Source: Sarcophilus harrisii (taxonomy: Eukaryota > Chordata > Mammalia > Dasyuromorphia > Dasyuridae). From it: a DNA stretch of 64,000 nucleotides. The stretch is taken from assembly GCF_902635505.1 (NCBI RefSeq), contig NC_045430.1, positions 277,930,181-277,994,180 on the forward strand. The letters run 5' to 3'. Every line of letters begins with the position of its first letter. Position 1 is the stretch's first letter. Made by a program: the position numbers and the translations under genes. This document shows, piece by piece, positions 45,079 to 57,900 of the stretch. The notes under the pieces are model-generated. The model saw only the letters and a program-made list of their open reading frames with translations. It did not search any database and was not told where the DNA came from.

Positions 45079-45639
45079 TATAAATTTTGATTATAGATTA
45101 TATTTCCAACATCTCACTGTTTTCTGTCATTTTTCACAATTGCAGGCAAGCTGACATCTATATAACTTGGGATAATGTTTTAGAAAGATGTTCAAGGGAT
45201 CCAGAAGAGGAGCCCAGCCTCTCCACACCCTCCCATAACCCCAGCTCCAGGGCAAATCATGGAAGTCAAAGTTTAGACACTAAAATGGATTTTTGCTCTC
45301 TCGGGCAACCTTGAGAATGCACATGACTTTCAAAGTGGTCTGGAATGGAAATTTGTGAAAGCCTCAGAAAGGGGATTTTCTTTCAGTTACTTTTCTATCC
45401 TTTCTCTGGCTCTTCCTTCCTGGCCCATTATTGAACCTTAAAAATAAGAAAACTATGAGTGATCATTATAATTATTGGTGATTTGGTGTTTTGTTTTGTT
45501 TTGTTTTTTAAGAAAATTATTTTTTTAAACAACAAAAATGTTGAATGTGGAGATCGACATCTGGCTGCATTTTGATCTGTATGTTAAAAAAAAAATTACA
45601 AATAGGCCATGGGTAACTCAACATAGCTTCAAAGGGGGA
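45076..45639. other. Intergenic, nothing recognised
   Basis: No gene or repeat call can be supported. Confidence 0.45.
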
Positions 45640-45885
45640 AGAAACAATAATAAATTACCTGGATGACTTTGGACAAATCATAACCACCTTTGATTTCAGG
45701 TTCCTCATCCATCAAATGAGGAGATGGATTAGCTGAAGTTCTGAGGACCCTTCCAGGTCTAAATCTGTGATCTTATAATGAAATGTTCTACGCTCCCCGG
45801 GTCTTGGTTTCCCTATCTGTAAAATGAAGGGATTGACTTGCTGGTTCTTGATCCCTTTCAGCTCTAACTACAGCACCCTGTATCT
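45640..45885 (+). mobile_element. Two MIR/CORE-SINE relics in tandem
   Basis: Both parts carry MIR tails: 'ggttcctcatccatcaaatg' near 45701 and 'ggtttccctatctgtaaaat' near 45807. Confidence 0.55.
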
Positions 45886-46544
45886 AATAATAAGAATGAT
45901 AATAGCAAATAATTAATAATAAGAAAGCGTCTAGGTGTTTGGAGCTTGAGGGATTGGAGAAGTGCCTGCTTCACTTGGTTCTTGAAAACCAAGGCTTTCC
46001 TTCTCTGATAAGATTCCAATTGCCTGCTCAGTTTTAATCACTTCTAGGAAGCAATGCAACCAAGGAGTTCTCCTGAGAGTGGCAGCCCTTCTCCCCTATT
46101 CCTTGATGATTTGGAGTTCAGAGAGACTTGGTTTCAAAATCCCTGTCACTCCTTGCTGAAAAACCTTGGATAGCTTCTATTACTCCTAGAGATGAAGTGC
46201 ATAGACCCATGAATACATAGAAAATCCATGCTTGCACATACATATAGCCATGCATAAATGGGAGTCTATCTGTTTATATTGCCACAGCTATAAATAGACA
46301 CAATATGTATATGGGCACATCTATATGTAAATATATATGTATAGCCACGCCACTGGTTGGAAATGTTTTAGTAGGCATTTCTTCACTTCTGAGGTCTCTT
46401 CCCAATCTGAAATTCTGTGATGCTCTGAGATTATATTCCATGCCCAAATTCTTACCTCATATGTGTTGAAAAGATCAAGCGTATTCATAAAATAACCTCA
46501 GTATCTGTAGAACTTTCAGGCAGTCTTAAAATTTATTTTTGAAA

Positions 46545-46740
46545 GGCAATATGGTCCAATGGGTAGAGCACTGAGGATGTATTCAGAGAGCTCTGGGTTT
46601 AAATCAGACATCGGCCGGCTGTGTAAAAAGGCAAATGGCTTCATTTTTCTTTGCCATGGTTTCCTCATCTCCAAAAGAGATTAATAGCATCGGTAACTTT
46701 TGCTTGATGTGGCTGTTCTGGGGCTTACATGATATCAGAA
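46545..46740 (+). mobile_element. tRNA-headed CORE-SINE
   Basis: 'tccaatgggtagagcactga' followed by 'ctctgggtttaaatcagaca' and 'ggtttcctcatctccaaaag'. Confidence 0.65.
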
Positions 46741-46769
46741 GTCCAAAGGAGTTCTACATATCATTTAGT

Positions 46770-46890
46770 TCCATTCTCCCATTCTATAGATGAGAAAAGT
46801 GAGTGTGGCCTACAGGGACCACAGTTATTAATCATCAGAGACAGGATTTGAAATAAGGTCTTCTGACTACAGAGCCAGGACCAGGTCTTA
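46770..46890 (-). mobile_element. MIR relic
   Basis: 'cattctatagatgagaaaag' and 'acaggatttgaaataaggtc' give the reverse MIR order. Confidence 0.55.
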
Positions 46891-47479
46891 TAGGACTTTA
46901 TAATTAGCAGCTATTATATTGGTTTTATTACAGAAGCACTCTTAGGAGAATCAAATGGAAGCCATTTCTAAGCACTGGAATCCTTACAAATCTTGAATAA
47001 TTCCAAACTTCTGCCTGGAATCTAGAGCCCATGCCCTGCAAGGAGGCTCCTTTCTACCCCCATGGCCCCATTAATTGGGATCTTCTGCTTCCCAGTTCCT
47101 TCCAATTGATCAAACCTCCTTCTCTGGTCCTTTCTTCTCCTTTGGCTAATGTATGCACCTTCAGACTTTTGTTTTACCTATGTCTTAAACAAAGAAGATC
47201 ATAGATTCAAAGGGCCATAAGCCCATAATTATCTAGGAGAACTAAGGGTTATTTGGTAATCATTTATTACGCTCCTACTGTGTGCCAGCCACTTTGATAA
47301 GCATTGAGGATATTAAGAAAGCCAAAAGTCAGTTGTTGCTCTCAAGTGCTCACGAGGGTTTCTAGAAACTCATTGAAGAGATGACAATAGATATGTCTGA
47401 TCCAACACAACAGAAAGAACTTAAAACAAGCTTCCCAGCTGGCCCCCTTGTGGCCAGTCATTTTGCTCTCTTGGCCGTC
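46891..47479. other. Intergenic, nothing firm
   Basis: 'attacgctcctactgtgtgc' followed by cagccac (47267-47293) is a short SINE or L2 tail-like scrap. No gene is supported. Confidence 0.4.
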
Positions 47480-47720
47480 ACCTACTTAACTGCTACCATC
47501 CTCCTAAGGCCCAGGTAACCACATCACTTCCCTGATGAAGAATCTTCAGGGATCTCCTATTGTCTCTAGAATTGAACAGAAACTTCTCTGTTAGTCGATT
47601 ATAATTCTTCAGAGTTTGGCTCCCACCTTCTTTAAGGCTTATATTATTCATGAAATTCCTCTTTCGGCTCTTCACATTCTCATTAGATTAAATTTCCTTT
47701 GGCAAGAATTATCTGGCCCC
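47480..47720 (+). mobile_element. L2 3' fragment
   Basis: 'ccacatcacttccctgatg', 'agagtttggctcccaccttc' and 'cggctcttcacattctcatt' follow the L2 order. Confidence 0.55.
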
Positions 47721-48138
47721 ACACACCTCAGGTCAGATTGGCTTCCTTCATGCTGGTCAAATATCTTCTTCCTTCTGGTAGCAAAGAGCTGGGAACAAGT
47801 TAGCTGCCCATTGACTGGAGGACTGAACACAAAAGCAATGGGACATCCAAGCCCTAGAAGGAACATGAGTCTGAAGAGTCTAAAGAAGAATGGGAACTGA
47901 TACAAAGTGAAATCATCAGAATCAGAAACGCAAAATACACAATGGTGAGCATAGGGTAATGGGGATAACAATGACAAAAGTACAACAATGATGGGGGATT
48001 TTTAATACATAAAGAAGTTTATTAGCACAACTTTTATACTGGACTCAGCATCAGTGCATTTTCCTAACCCTCACTTTAGAAGATTAAAAATGGCCATAAT
48101 TAAAAGTGAAGCTTTCAAAGACAGTAAACAGCTGTGGT
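47721..48138. other. Intergenic, possibly L1-derived at 47780-47900
   Basis: 'acaagttagctgcccattga' followed by ctggaggactgaac resembles the L1 text for CPSIGEWL, but weakly. Nothing else is recognised. Confidence 0.3.
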
Positions 48139-48155
48139 AAGAAAAGAGAGGGAAG

Positions 48156-48311
48156 GGCAGGGGGAGCTAGGTGGTACAGTGGGTAGAGCACCAGCCCTGA
48201 AGTCAGGAGGACCCGAATTCAAATCTGACCTCAGACACTTAACACTTCCTACCTGTGTGACCCTGGACAAGTCACTTAACCCCAATTGCCTCAGAGGAAA
48301 GAAAAAAAAAA
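48156..48311 (+). mobile_element. Intact-looking tRNA-derived SINE with 17-bp target duplication
   Basis: 'ggagctaggtggtacagtgg', 'caccagccctgaagtcagg', 'ctacctgtgtgaccctggac' and 'cttaaccccaattgcctc', ending in an A tail. It is flanked by identical AAGAAAAGAGAGGGAAG at 48139-48155 and 48312-48328, so it inserted fairly recently. Confidence 0.93.
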
Positions 48312-48328
48312 AAGAAAAGAGAGGGAAG

Positions 48329-49385
48329 AATAATATGTGAAAGAAAGAAAGCATGGTAGATAATAATTGAAGTCATTCTATATCTTTCCCTATAATAGTC
48401 CTCCACCTCAAGAGAGTGGATCAGAATTTATTCCTGTTTCATTCAGGAAATTCAGAGATTCAGAAAATCCAGAGAGAGAAAGAAGCACCAATAGATTTGT
48501 GTTCATTGTTGCTATTTGACATTTCCATACAAAGGTCTATTTTAAAGAAAATCACTTTTGGCAATGGCACACGGACATTTGCACAGACCAGTTTTGTCAA
48601 AGGATGACTCAGAATAGTTGGGTGAATCAGCAGGGCACTGGGACTTCAGTTTCATATAGTTCAATAGACTTTCCAAAGGGTTTCTTACCCAGAAGGATCC
48701 TTCGTGGTCTGTTTAATATAAAAGAAAAGGGTTGTGACCACAATCATCAAGCTGACAATAATTTGATAGGTCCATAGCACAGCGATGCCTTTTTGATGCC
48801 GTTTGGAGAATTTCCATTGGCTTCACTGTTGGGAATTATTATATGGATCTATCGCTGTATTCACATTGCATTACAACACTGTGGGGCAGCCAATCTATAA
48901 TGCTAATGAAATAGTCTCAGTGCCTTTAGTGCCTTTAGAGTTTTTGTGTGTTCCAAATGTATGATGTAATCAGTATTGTAGTTGAGAGAATAATTGAAAA
49001 CTGATTTCTTTTGCAAATTAATTCCCATACAGTCCTTCCTTATACAAACAGTGTCGAAACCCTGAAGTTAGAATGAGAAATATCTTAGGAACTTTCCAGC
49101 AGGATGTTGATTGGAAATAGCCATCATTTACATGAAATTAAAACCATTTTGAAAGAATAAAATAAACATTACTTGAATGAAAAAGGTGGCAATTGGGAGA
49201 AAAAGATTTGCTTCAAATATCTCTGCTATAGTGTCAAATACTAACTATATAGAAAGCCAGCAAATATATAAAACTAATTAGTCATTCCCCGATGAATATT
49301 GTCAGCAAATAAACAGTTCTAAAAGAAGAGGTTCAGAGAATTCTCAAAGAAAAAAAAAGAGTCGCAAGATATTAACAATAATACC
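48329..49385. other. Intergenic, nothing recognised
   Basis: AT-rich unique-looking DNA. Confidence 0.45.
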
Positions 49386-49632
49386 CAGGGGCAGCTAGGT
49401 AGTACAGTGAATAGAAGGTCAAGCCTGTAGTCAGGAAGTTCAACTCTGACTTCAGGCATTTATTAGCTGTGTGACCCTGAGCAAGTCATTTAGTCATGTT
49501 TGCCTCAGTTTCCTTCTCTGGAAAATGAAGTAGAGAACGAAATGGCAAAGTACTCCAGTAGCTTTGCCAAGAAAACCCCAGATGAAATCATGAAGAGTCA
49601 GACATGATTAAAACTGCTTGAACAACAAAAAT
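49386..49632 (+). mobile_element. Marsupial SINE with long tail
   Basis: 'aggggcagctaggtagtaca', 'ttagctgtgtgaccctgagc', 'tttgccaagaaaaccccaga' and 'gaagagtcagacatgatt'. The same composite type as the copy at 40485. Confidence 0.87.
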
Positions 49633-49829
49633 TAATCCAGAAAAATGCAAGTCCAAACAACTATGAGAGTTCACCTCTATACAGAAAAATGGCAGAGCTG
49701 TCAAGATTGGAGACGTTGTTGAAAGAAAGGCACATTAATATATAACTTTCCTAGAACTGTAAATTGGTACTACCATCTTGGAAAGCAATTTAGAATCATA
49801 CTAAAAAGGTAATTAACAACAATAATAAT

Positions 49830-50020
49830 AATAATAATAATTTCATATACATAGAATTTTAGGGTTTGTAAGAAACTGTATGCATATTATTTCATTTGAT
49901 CCTCACAATAACCCTGCTAGATTGTTATTTTATTTTAAGGGGAAACTGAGGCAGACAGAGTTTAAGTGATTTTTCCAGAGTCTTTCAAAGAACTCCAGAT
50001 AATAAACGATGACAGGGCCT
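49830..50020 (-). mobile_element. CORE-SINE/MIR relic, after an AAT run
   Basis: 'cattatttcatttgatcctc'-like text with 'cacaataaccctgctagatt' and 'ggaaactgaggcagacagag'. An AAT trinucleotide run (49819-49841) lies just to the left. Confidence 0.6.
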
Positions 50021-51099
50021 GAATTAGGGGAACTTTAGGAGGAGATTGAGTGAAAAAAAATAGGAATACAAGTAGGAAGGAGGAGACAGAAGTGAGTATT
50101 CTCAAAGGAGATTAAATTAGATTCAGGGATCATCAGTTTGGGGAGCGAGTATGAAAGGAGCCAGAGATAACACGAGAAGGAGATGAGTTGGAGATGTCCA
50201 CAGAGTGAGAGATGTCAGATAGTCTGGGGGTAATTCTGGTGTCCAAGGAGCGTTAAAAGAACGAGGGTCTCTAAGTGCACTGGATAGAGCCTCCATGGAA
50301 GTTTACTAGAAGCATATAAACAAGAACCTCACAGGCAGGGGGTTATGCATAGTTGTCTCTATAAGAAGAGATGGACCCCAGATCAAGGAGATCAAAAGCT
50401 GTCTTAAGTATAGAAGTTAATTCGCCTGGAGCACAACTCTGCTTTCCAAAGGACAGAATCCAATCTGGTGGCTATTCCAGTGTTTATAAGGATGTCATGT
50501 GGAAGAAGGAGTAACTGTATTCTGCTTGGCTCCAGAGAATAGAGGCAGGAGTTATAATGAGCAGAACGTGCAAAAAGGCAGATGTAGGTGGAATAATTTC
50601 AAACCCTTTCTAAGAATTAGAGCTCTGCCATAATGAAACAGGGAATCTTAAAAGTAAAGCACCATCGATAGTGGATTTTCCCTCCTTGGGGGTCTTCGAG
50701 CAAAGGCCTAATAATCCTTTAATAGGAAGGGATTAAAGTTTCAGGTACAACGGTTTGGTCTTGTTAGACCACATGGCCACTGGTCCTTCTAATTCTGAGA
50801 TTTTGTGATCCTGAGTATTTCTTGATTGCCCACTGTATGTTTTGCCATGTTCTAGGGGCGAGAGGGTATACACACTGGTCACTGGGTTGTTAGATCAGCT
50901 GTAATTTCTCTTTAGTTTGTTTACGGCTATCATAAGCAGTGCCATATGTGGAAGTTTCATAAAGACTTGACCCATACCACTTCAGTGGAATAATTCACTT
51001 CTGACTCTTATAGTGTCTGTTTGAATCCATAGCTTTAAGTTCATTCTTGCTCTTTTATCAATATAATCACATTCTAAAAAGACAGCAAAATATCCTGAA
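50021..51099. other. Intergenic, unassigned
   Basis: Purine-rich text at 50020-50240. No named repeat or gene. Confidence 0.4.
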
Positions 51100-51270
51100 C
51101 AAATAATAGATTTGGAGGTTGGAATACCTGGGTTATTCAGACTCAAATTGGTTTTGTGACTCTTGGAAAAAGACTTGACTTCTTGTCATCTCAGTTTCCA
51201 CAAGCATAAAATGGGCCCAATAAGACCTAATTCCTAATAATAGCTACCTCCTAGTAGTACCTTCCCCCCA
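51100..51270 (+). mobile_element. MIR/CORE-SINE relic
   Basis: 'tcatctcagtttccacaagc' followed by 'ataaaatgggcccaataaga' and 'taatagctacctcctag'. Confidence 0.6.
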
Positions 51271-51880
51271 GGGATGTTGAGAGCATCAAAGAAGATAATT
51301 CTTAAGGACATGTGAATCCTGATGACATCAGTGTTATGATTCACACATTGAATACATTTCTTGCCATGCTGAAACACCATTATCCACCAATCGAAAAGAA
51401 TTCAGACAACAACTGTAGTAGCTTCTGGTTCTCTGCTCCCCCCACCTCTGATCACCGATGAAGCCAGATCTTGAGATACTTTTGTGAAGAAGGAGAAGTC
51501 TCTCACCAAAGGCTTTGGGGTCATGATTTGTCCTTTATTCTGTCTTCTATCTTTCACTTTCCCTTCAAGAACACTTTCTTAAATATTGACATAGTTCAAG
51601 AAGAAAACATATCCCACCCCTTCTAAAATTAAAAGTTCCATATGTAATATCTATCATTCAAGATAAATAATTTAAAGAATCCCTTGGATAATCATGCTTT
51701 GGAACTAAAGCCAGTAAAGAACTGAGGGGTGTTCAAATGGCTGATTTGTCTAGTAGCATTTTCTTTTAAGCCATGTACCCTTTCCACCAAAAGGGAATTT
51801 AATGATAACCAATGTGATAGATTGGAACACACTTGTATGCAGAACTTTCCTTACATTTTAGATTATTGTTTCATTTTTGT
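51271..51880. other. Intergenic, nothing recognised
   Basis: No gene or repeat call can be supported. Confidence 0.45.
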
Positions 51881-51939
51881 TGTTGTTGTTGTTGTTGTTG
51901 TGTGTGTGTGTGTGTGTGTATGTGTGTGTATGTGTTTGT
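51879..51939. repeat. TTG then TG microsatellite
   Basis: Seven or so TTG units pass directly into a TG run. The cysteine- and valine-rich open frames over it are artefacts. Confidence 0.93.
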
Positions 51940-52912
51940 CTCCGTTGTTTTTATTGGAGCTCATTCATCCTCATATCTTACTCTGGTAAAGGACCTAAAA
52001 GAATACTTGTGTTCTAAAGTAGAAGAGGCATTTGTCTTTTGTTATTTAAAATGGACATATCCCAAATAGCTTGTAATTCTACCACATTACCTCTTCCCCC
52101 CACACACATTTTTTCCCCTTTAATATTACTGTTGTGTTTACTAAGCCAGATGTGAATGATGTCTTTGATTTATTTCTTCTAGAATTCATTAGTAAAAATC
52201 CACAAATTTTATAGAAAAATCTTCAAACAGAAAAATAAACAAACACAGTCTTTGTTCTCCATAATTGCCAAAGTCATTTCTAAAGTCCTATAATTTGTTA
52301 GCATTTCTTTAAACTAATAATGCCACAATTCCCTTACTTATGTGGGAATTCCAGGAAGCATGCTGGGATAGGTTTGAAAATGTGTTTATTCTCACACAGG
52401 GCCACACGGCGGAGTATTGCTTTATCTACAGACAATGTTTCTACCTGAAACTCCCTATAGTTTTATTAGTTGCATGAATAATAAATTGAAGTTTCATTGA
52501 GTTGGTGAAAAACTTTTTTTGGATTATTTACAAACCATCTTCTAATTGTAGCTTGGATTTACTAATATGTAAGGACCATTTAACTCAAAACTCTTAGGGG
52601 TCCTAGACTCCAAGTAAGAAGATGGGGCCTTGAAAGCCAGAGTCCTGACCAATCTTGAACTTGAATCCAGTTGCAGAATAGTAAAGAGTTGGCCACACTT
52701 CTTTTGCTATACCCATGCAAGGGGACTGTTAGCACCCCAAATGGCTTATCCACCTCTCTTTAACCTTTCTTTGGCACTGAGTGTTCAGTTTTTCCCATAC
52801 TACCTGAATCTGCTATTTGGAGCCAATCAGAGTAAATCTCATTTCCTCAAAGAGTCCTTCAAATACTTGAAGCAGGTGTTCTCTGGAAGTTTTCACACAC
52901 CTCTACAATTTT
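51940..52912. other. Intergenic, nothing recognised
   Basis: No gene or repeat call can be supported. Confidence 0.45.
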
Positions 52913-53245
52913 CTTGAGGGGGGAAAAGATATTCCATTCAACTGATGGGAATCGCTTCTATTTACAATTCTTTGCCACAAAAAAAAAAATGCTTTAATTT
53001 TTTTTCTATAAATAGAGTCTTTTCACTTAAAAAATCTCTTGTGAATTATGTACCTAGCAGTGGTATTACTGGATCAAAGGGTATACAATTTTATAACCCT
53101 TTGGGCAAAGATCCAAATTGTTCTCCAGAATGGTTAAATCCATTCACCACTACATCAATAGTGTTCTCATTTTTTTCTACTTTCCTTCAAGCTTTTACCA
53201 TTTTCCTTTTCTGTCATATTAGTCTATATTATGTCTGAGATGGTA
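52913..53245 (-). mobile_element. L1 ORF2 C-terminal fragment, old
   Basis: 'tactggatcaaagggtatac', 'ccaaattgttctccagaatg' and 'ccattcaccactacatcaat' are reverse L1 ORF2 C-terminal text. Diverged. Confidence 0.7.
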
Positions 53246-53819
53246 AATAATTTTTTTTCTTAACTTTACTCTCAAGATCATCAAACAAATAATAATGATG
53301 GATTGATTCCCACATTTGATTATTGGTTCTCCTGTGAATGCACCTAGTAACTAACATCTCAGAACTTTAGAAACTATTATCTAAACTAAATGACATGGAT
53401 ATCCCCCCATGTTAGAAGACCACAGAATCAGATTATAATGGAGGAAAGTTGCAAGCTTGGAAAGGAAATAAGTAAATAGGCATCCAAACCCAACATTTTT
53501 GGAAAGAGCTTGAGTGTCTGGTTATTGCTTACGAAACTACAAAAGAAGTCTTAGGAAACAAAATAATTGTATGTTTAGCTGTCTCCTTTCATACTCTTTA
53601 GCTTACAGGAGTTGTCTAATAACTAAAAGAATTCGGCATAACCCCCACTTCTTATAGTCATGAGATGGGGAATTAGTTTCCTTATAATATCCCTCCTCAG
53701 AACCCTTGTACTTTTAAAGGTTCCCATTTTAATTTTTCTGATATTCTGTCCAGACTGGAACCCACTATTGGGAGCTCTTACATGTTCTCCAGTTTCTTTA
53801 GATTGAAGATCCCCCTATC
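53246..53819. other. Intergenic, nothing recognised
   Basis: No gene or repeat call can be supported. Confidence 0.45.
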
Positions 53820-53932
53820 ATTTTGGTACACTCCAGACTGCCTCAGTGGAACATAGAAGGACCTGGCATGCTGTGGTCTATGGAGTCACAAAGAGTTGGA
53901 CACAACCAAATGACTGGACAACAAAAGAACAC
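53820..53932 (+). mobile_element. SINE tail (RTE-like)
   Basis: 'tatggagtcacaaagagttg' then 'gacacaaccaaatgactgg' and acaacaaaag form the tail shared by several SINE families. Confidence 0.5.
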
Positions 53933-54223
53933 CTTCAGGTATATATCATGATCCCCCGACCTCTCAAAATCTCAAAACAAACCTAATTTTAATTGACAGG
54001 AATATATCCAAGATCTTTGCTTTCACTAGTAGATAGAACTATGGGGAAGAAACTCCCTCTCCCTAGTCAAGTCAGTACCTTCTGTAGAACTCATGGTGAG
54101 TTGCCTGGGGACAGTGAATGGTGATGATCCCACAGCCAGGATACACATGACAGGTAGGTTTGAATCTTCCTGGCTCTATCCATTAGGCTCCACTGTCTCT
54201 CAACATGTGCCTATGAATTACTG

Positions 54224-54231
54224 TGTGTATT

Positions 54232-54267
<36 letters not shown>

Positions 54268-54560
54268 CACACACAGTAATATATATATATATATATGTAT
54301 GTATATGTATGTGTGTACATATATATGTGTATATATACCTATATATCTACATAATTACATATAAAGATACAGATATTATGTATATGTATAAATAAATAGT
54401 ATATTGGTATGTGTATCTGAATATGTATAGATTGTCTTTCTATCATCAATCTCTATTTGTCTATCATATATATGTCTCTATTTATCTGTCTGTCTATATC
54501 TATCTACTTATTTATTATCTATCTCTAACTATAATCTATCTATCTATCATCTCCTTATAT
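54224..54560. repeat. TG/TA and CTAT microsatellite cluster
   Basis: A TG run (54234-54256), then TA-rich text, then interrupted CTAT/TCTA units (54470-54552). Confidence 0.92.
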
Positions 54561-54844
54561 GCAGATAGATGAAGGATTTATGATTTTGTAGGTGACTCCT
54601 AATTTGGGAACTCTCTCAGGTCCCATGTAATCTATGACTTGGCATTCTAACATCAGAAGAAGTTAACTGATTTGCCCAAAGCCTCTTGGCCAGCGTCTGA
54701 AGCCCAGCTGTCTTCCTGTGTCCTTGTATGTGGACAAATTAATTTAAGTGTTTTGTTTGCTTGTTTTCCTGCATATAAAGTTCTGTCTCTACATTAGCTC
54801 CTTTAATCCCGAAACCAGTCCTATCAAGTAAGAACACCAGGTAG

Positions 54845-55040
54845 ATACAGACCTAGGGTCAGGACAACTGAGTTCCCATCTGCCTTTGCTGACTTACAAG
54901 CCATCAGAGTCACTTAACCCCTTTCTGTCTCAGTTGGTTCATCTGTAAAAAGGGGATAGTAACAGCATCTACTTATCAGAATTGTCCTGAGGATTTTGCA
55001 ACCTGTAAAACTGTGAGTAAATTCTAACTGTTGTTGCTCG
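54845..55040 (+). mobile_element. CORE-SINE/MIR
   Basis: 'acaactgagttcccatctgc', 'gagtcacttaacccctttct' and 'ttcatctgtaaaaaggggat', then the CORE tail. Confidence 0.7.
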
Positions 55041-56019
55041 AGCAGACAATAATGGAGTGTCAGATATTGGAAATCACCGTCCTCACTTCTTGTTGAGAAT
55101 CATCACCCTAATTTCTGAAGCAAATTCAAATTTTTGAACTTTAAAGCAGAAAATTAAGTTAATTGAAAAGTCTGACCACATAGGAACATGTTGTCTAGAA
55201 CTAGCTTGGATACAGTCGAATATTCCTTAATAAAAAGCTCCTAACTGATGAACTCTTCACCACATCCCTCTTTCTGATGTGTACACAAGATTTTGTCCAT
55301 TAAAAATAAAAACAAAAATCAGGCAACATTTTTTTAAATTTCCCCAACCAAATTCATATGGGTTCAATTTAAAGGCTTTGCTCCAACCAAAATACATTAT
55401 TTTCTCATTCACAAACTTATAATTTTGTCAGAAAAAGAAATCAGATTTTTCTGGCATGCTCCGTGCTTCATAAGTTTCCTTGGCTTGCTCCTTCAGTTGG
55501 GATCCACATTTTTACCATTCTTCGCCCTGGATATTTGTTCTATATTTTGGTAAATATGACTTCCAGCATCTTGGTCATATCTTCCTAAGATGACGTTTAG
55601 CTAGAAGGTGAAATTAGGGTATTCCTTTGGAAGAATATTCTTTGGAACTTTTAGACTTTTTCTCTTGATCAGGAAAATCCTGAGCTTTGCTCTCACTAAA
55701 GCTGATAAGACAATTACAGAGGGTGAGAACTTAGTATCCAGAGACAGGCGTTCCTCTCATGTAGGAACAAAGGAAAAACCAAGAAAATTCAGGGAACTAA
55801 GGAGAACCATAGACCAAAGGCCTTCCTGTAGCAGCTCCCTCTGACCCTCCTCCCAAGATCTTCTAGGTGTTCTCTGGGTACAGCCCAGCTCCTTCCTACC
55901 CTCGTGTATAAATTAAGAATACTGACTACTTTCTTGCTCTAACTTGATTCTCTGTGTTCGTTTGAGGATCAAATTAGGGACATACACCCTTTATATCTTG
56001 ACCTGATACTGGTCATATG
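55041..56019. other. Intergenic, nothing firm
   Basis: A 78-codon open frame at 55608-55844 has no recognisable domain. The part 55740-55980 vaguely resembles an LTR end but could not be supported. Confidence 0.35.
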
Positions 56020-56116
56020 AATGAATTGAGTTGTCCCGAGTTACACAATAAGTTTCTGAGGCCATATTTGAATCGAGGAGTTGAATCTCTAGCCACTGTG
56101 CCATTTAGCTGCCATA
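56020..56116 (-). mobile_element. Marsupial tRNA-derived SINE fragment
   Basis: The reverse strand reads 'ggcagctaaatggcacagtg', 'gctagagattcaactcctc' and 'cctcagaaacttattgtgt'. Confidence 0.75.
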
Positions 56117-56117
56117 T

Positions 56118-56131
56118 AAATGTATATGTAT

Positions 56132-56178
<47 letters not shown>

Positions 56179-56212
56179 TATACATATACATATATATATG
56201 TGTGTGTGTGTG
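56118..56212. repeat. ATACAT hexanucleotide repeat with TG end
   Basis: About ten near-perfect TATACA units followed by TA and TG runs. It starts at the head of the SINE. Confidence 0.95.
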
Positions 56213-56770
56213 TGGACATATGGAAATCATAATATAGAATAATAATATAGAAATAATATTATATGTGGACATATAGAAATAAACATGTACTGATATCTAC
56301 CTTTATCTAGATTTTTACATGTATATATATAGACATAGATATAAACACAAATGTTCATGCATCCATAACCTTGTTTTATGAGTTCATGTGAGCAAGATTC
56401 TCTGCACATTGAGTAGATTCCCTGTGTTGAATCTATGGGAAGATATGAATAAGAATCACACTTCATGGACAGACATGGTTAGATTACAATTAGCATCATT
56501 GAGGAAAACATCCACCTTCATAAAATCGCCAATTCATTTAAATATAAGTATATTTGGATAATGGAGCCAAAATATAACTTGTTATCCTGGTTCTCATTTC
56601 TTCCTTACTCTTCCTGAATTTCACTGAATTCCTCCACTCTATCCCATTACATTCATAAACAAGAATTTAATTAGCCCTTCCTCAGTCAATGGTTAAGCAC
56701 TTCCTTTCTAGTTTTGTTTGGTTTTCCACAACAAAAGCCCTGTTAGAAATATTCTGGTTTATAAGAGATC

Positions 56771-56806
<36 letters not shown>

Positions 56807-57474
56807 GTCTTTGACTTTTTAGGTCGCTGTCCAGGAGTGGAATTTCTGAGTTAGTCTTCCATAATAATCTAACTCTTTGTTACCTTTGTTATCTTTGTTC
56901 TACTTTGTTATCTTTTTCTATCCCTCCTTTCGACACTCTAAATCACTATGCACATGACACTATCCTCTTCCTTACTTGCTTCTCCCTAGCAAAGGATTAC
57001 CTCCTTTCTACAGTGCTATAAGCAGTAATCAGTATGAACTTTTCTTCCATTGACTATATTCCAAGGTCTTTATACCTGTTCCTCTTGAGAGGCTGTGGCT
57101 CCCAAGAGTCCACTCATTAAACTGCTTCCAGATGGTGAACTTTTTGGCAGGAGATGGCTCACAAGCTCAAGACTCTTCCAATATGGTAGGACCTATAGTC
57201 CTGGAGAACCATGGGATCTCAGAGGGTCACTTTGAAATCCACATGAGTCATCATAGTTGGCCCTATGTAATAGGATCCCTTGCCTTAATTTCCTAAGCTG
57301 TCATTATCATCATGTCACAACGCTCATCAATCAATGAATCAGCCCCCATTTATTTACTTTCTATTATTTTATAAGAGTTAGGGATATAAAAACAGAGAAT
57401 GAGCCAGTCCTGGCTCTCAAGGAGCTTCTCTATGATGAGGGGAAAACTTGGACAGGGAGAGTTAGCAGTCATTC
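56213..57474. other. Intergenic, nothing recognised
   Basis: Includes a T-rich run at 56768-56806. No gene is supported. Confidence 0.45.
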
Positions 57475-57640
57475 AGTGACTCAGAGATCCTTAGTGGTTT
57501 CCATGCCCACAGAGTGACCTACAAGATCTTTTACCTGACATGCAGAACCCTCCACCATTTGGCTCCCGCCTAAATTTCCAAATACATTTTCCATTGCTTT
57601 CCTATAGTAATGCAACCTTTCCATTGACTTACAGGATACT
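57475..57640 (+). mobile_element. L2 3' fragment
   Basis: 'agtggtttccatgcccacag', 'cctccaccatttggctcccg' and 'cctaaatttccaaatac'. Confidence 0.6.
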
Positions 57641-57714
57641 AGAAGTTACCTTCTAAATTCTTACCTCTTTGCCTCATTTCACTTAGAAGAAGCTATTCTG
57701 CAAAGTGAAGAGAT

Positions 57715-57900
57715 CAATATTCTGAGGCAAGGAACCTGAGTTCAAATTATGCTTTAGGCTATCCTATGCAAGTCACAAACTACTTGCTTCAGTTTCTCTA
57801 TCTGTAAAATGGGAGTAAGTGGAGCCCTTACCTCCCTGGATTGTTACAAAGATCAAATAGGAAAATACATGCAAAAGTTTTCAATAACGTTAAATCACAG
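57715..57900 (+). mobile_element. CORE-SINE/MIR
   Basis: 'gaacctgagttcaaattatg', 'cagtttctctatctgtaaaa' and 'acctccctggattgttaca'. Confidence 0.7.

Noticed and set aside
55740-55985. Possible second LTR
   Set aside because: A TATA-like word and a T-rich end were noted, but no clear boundaries, poly(A) word placement or flanking duplication could be seen.
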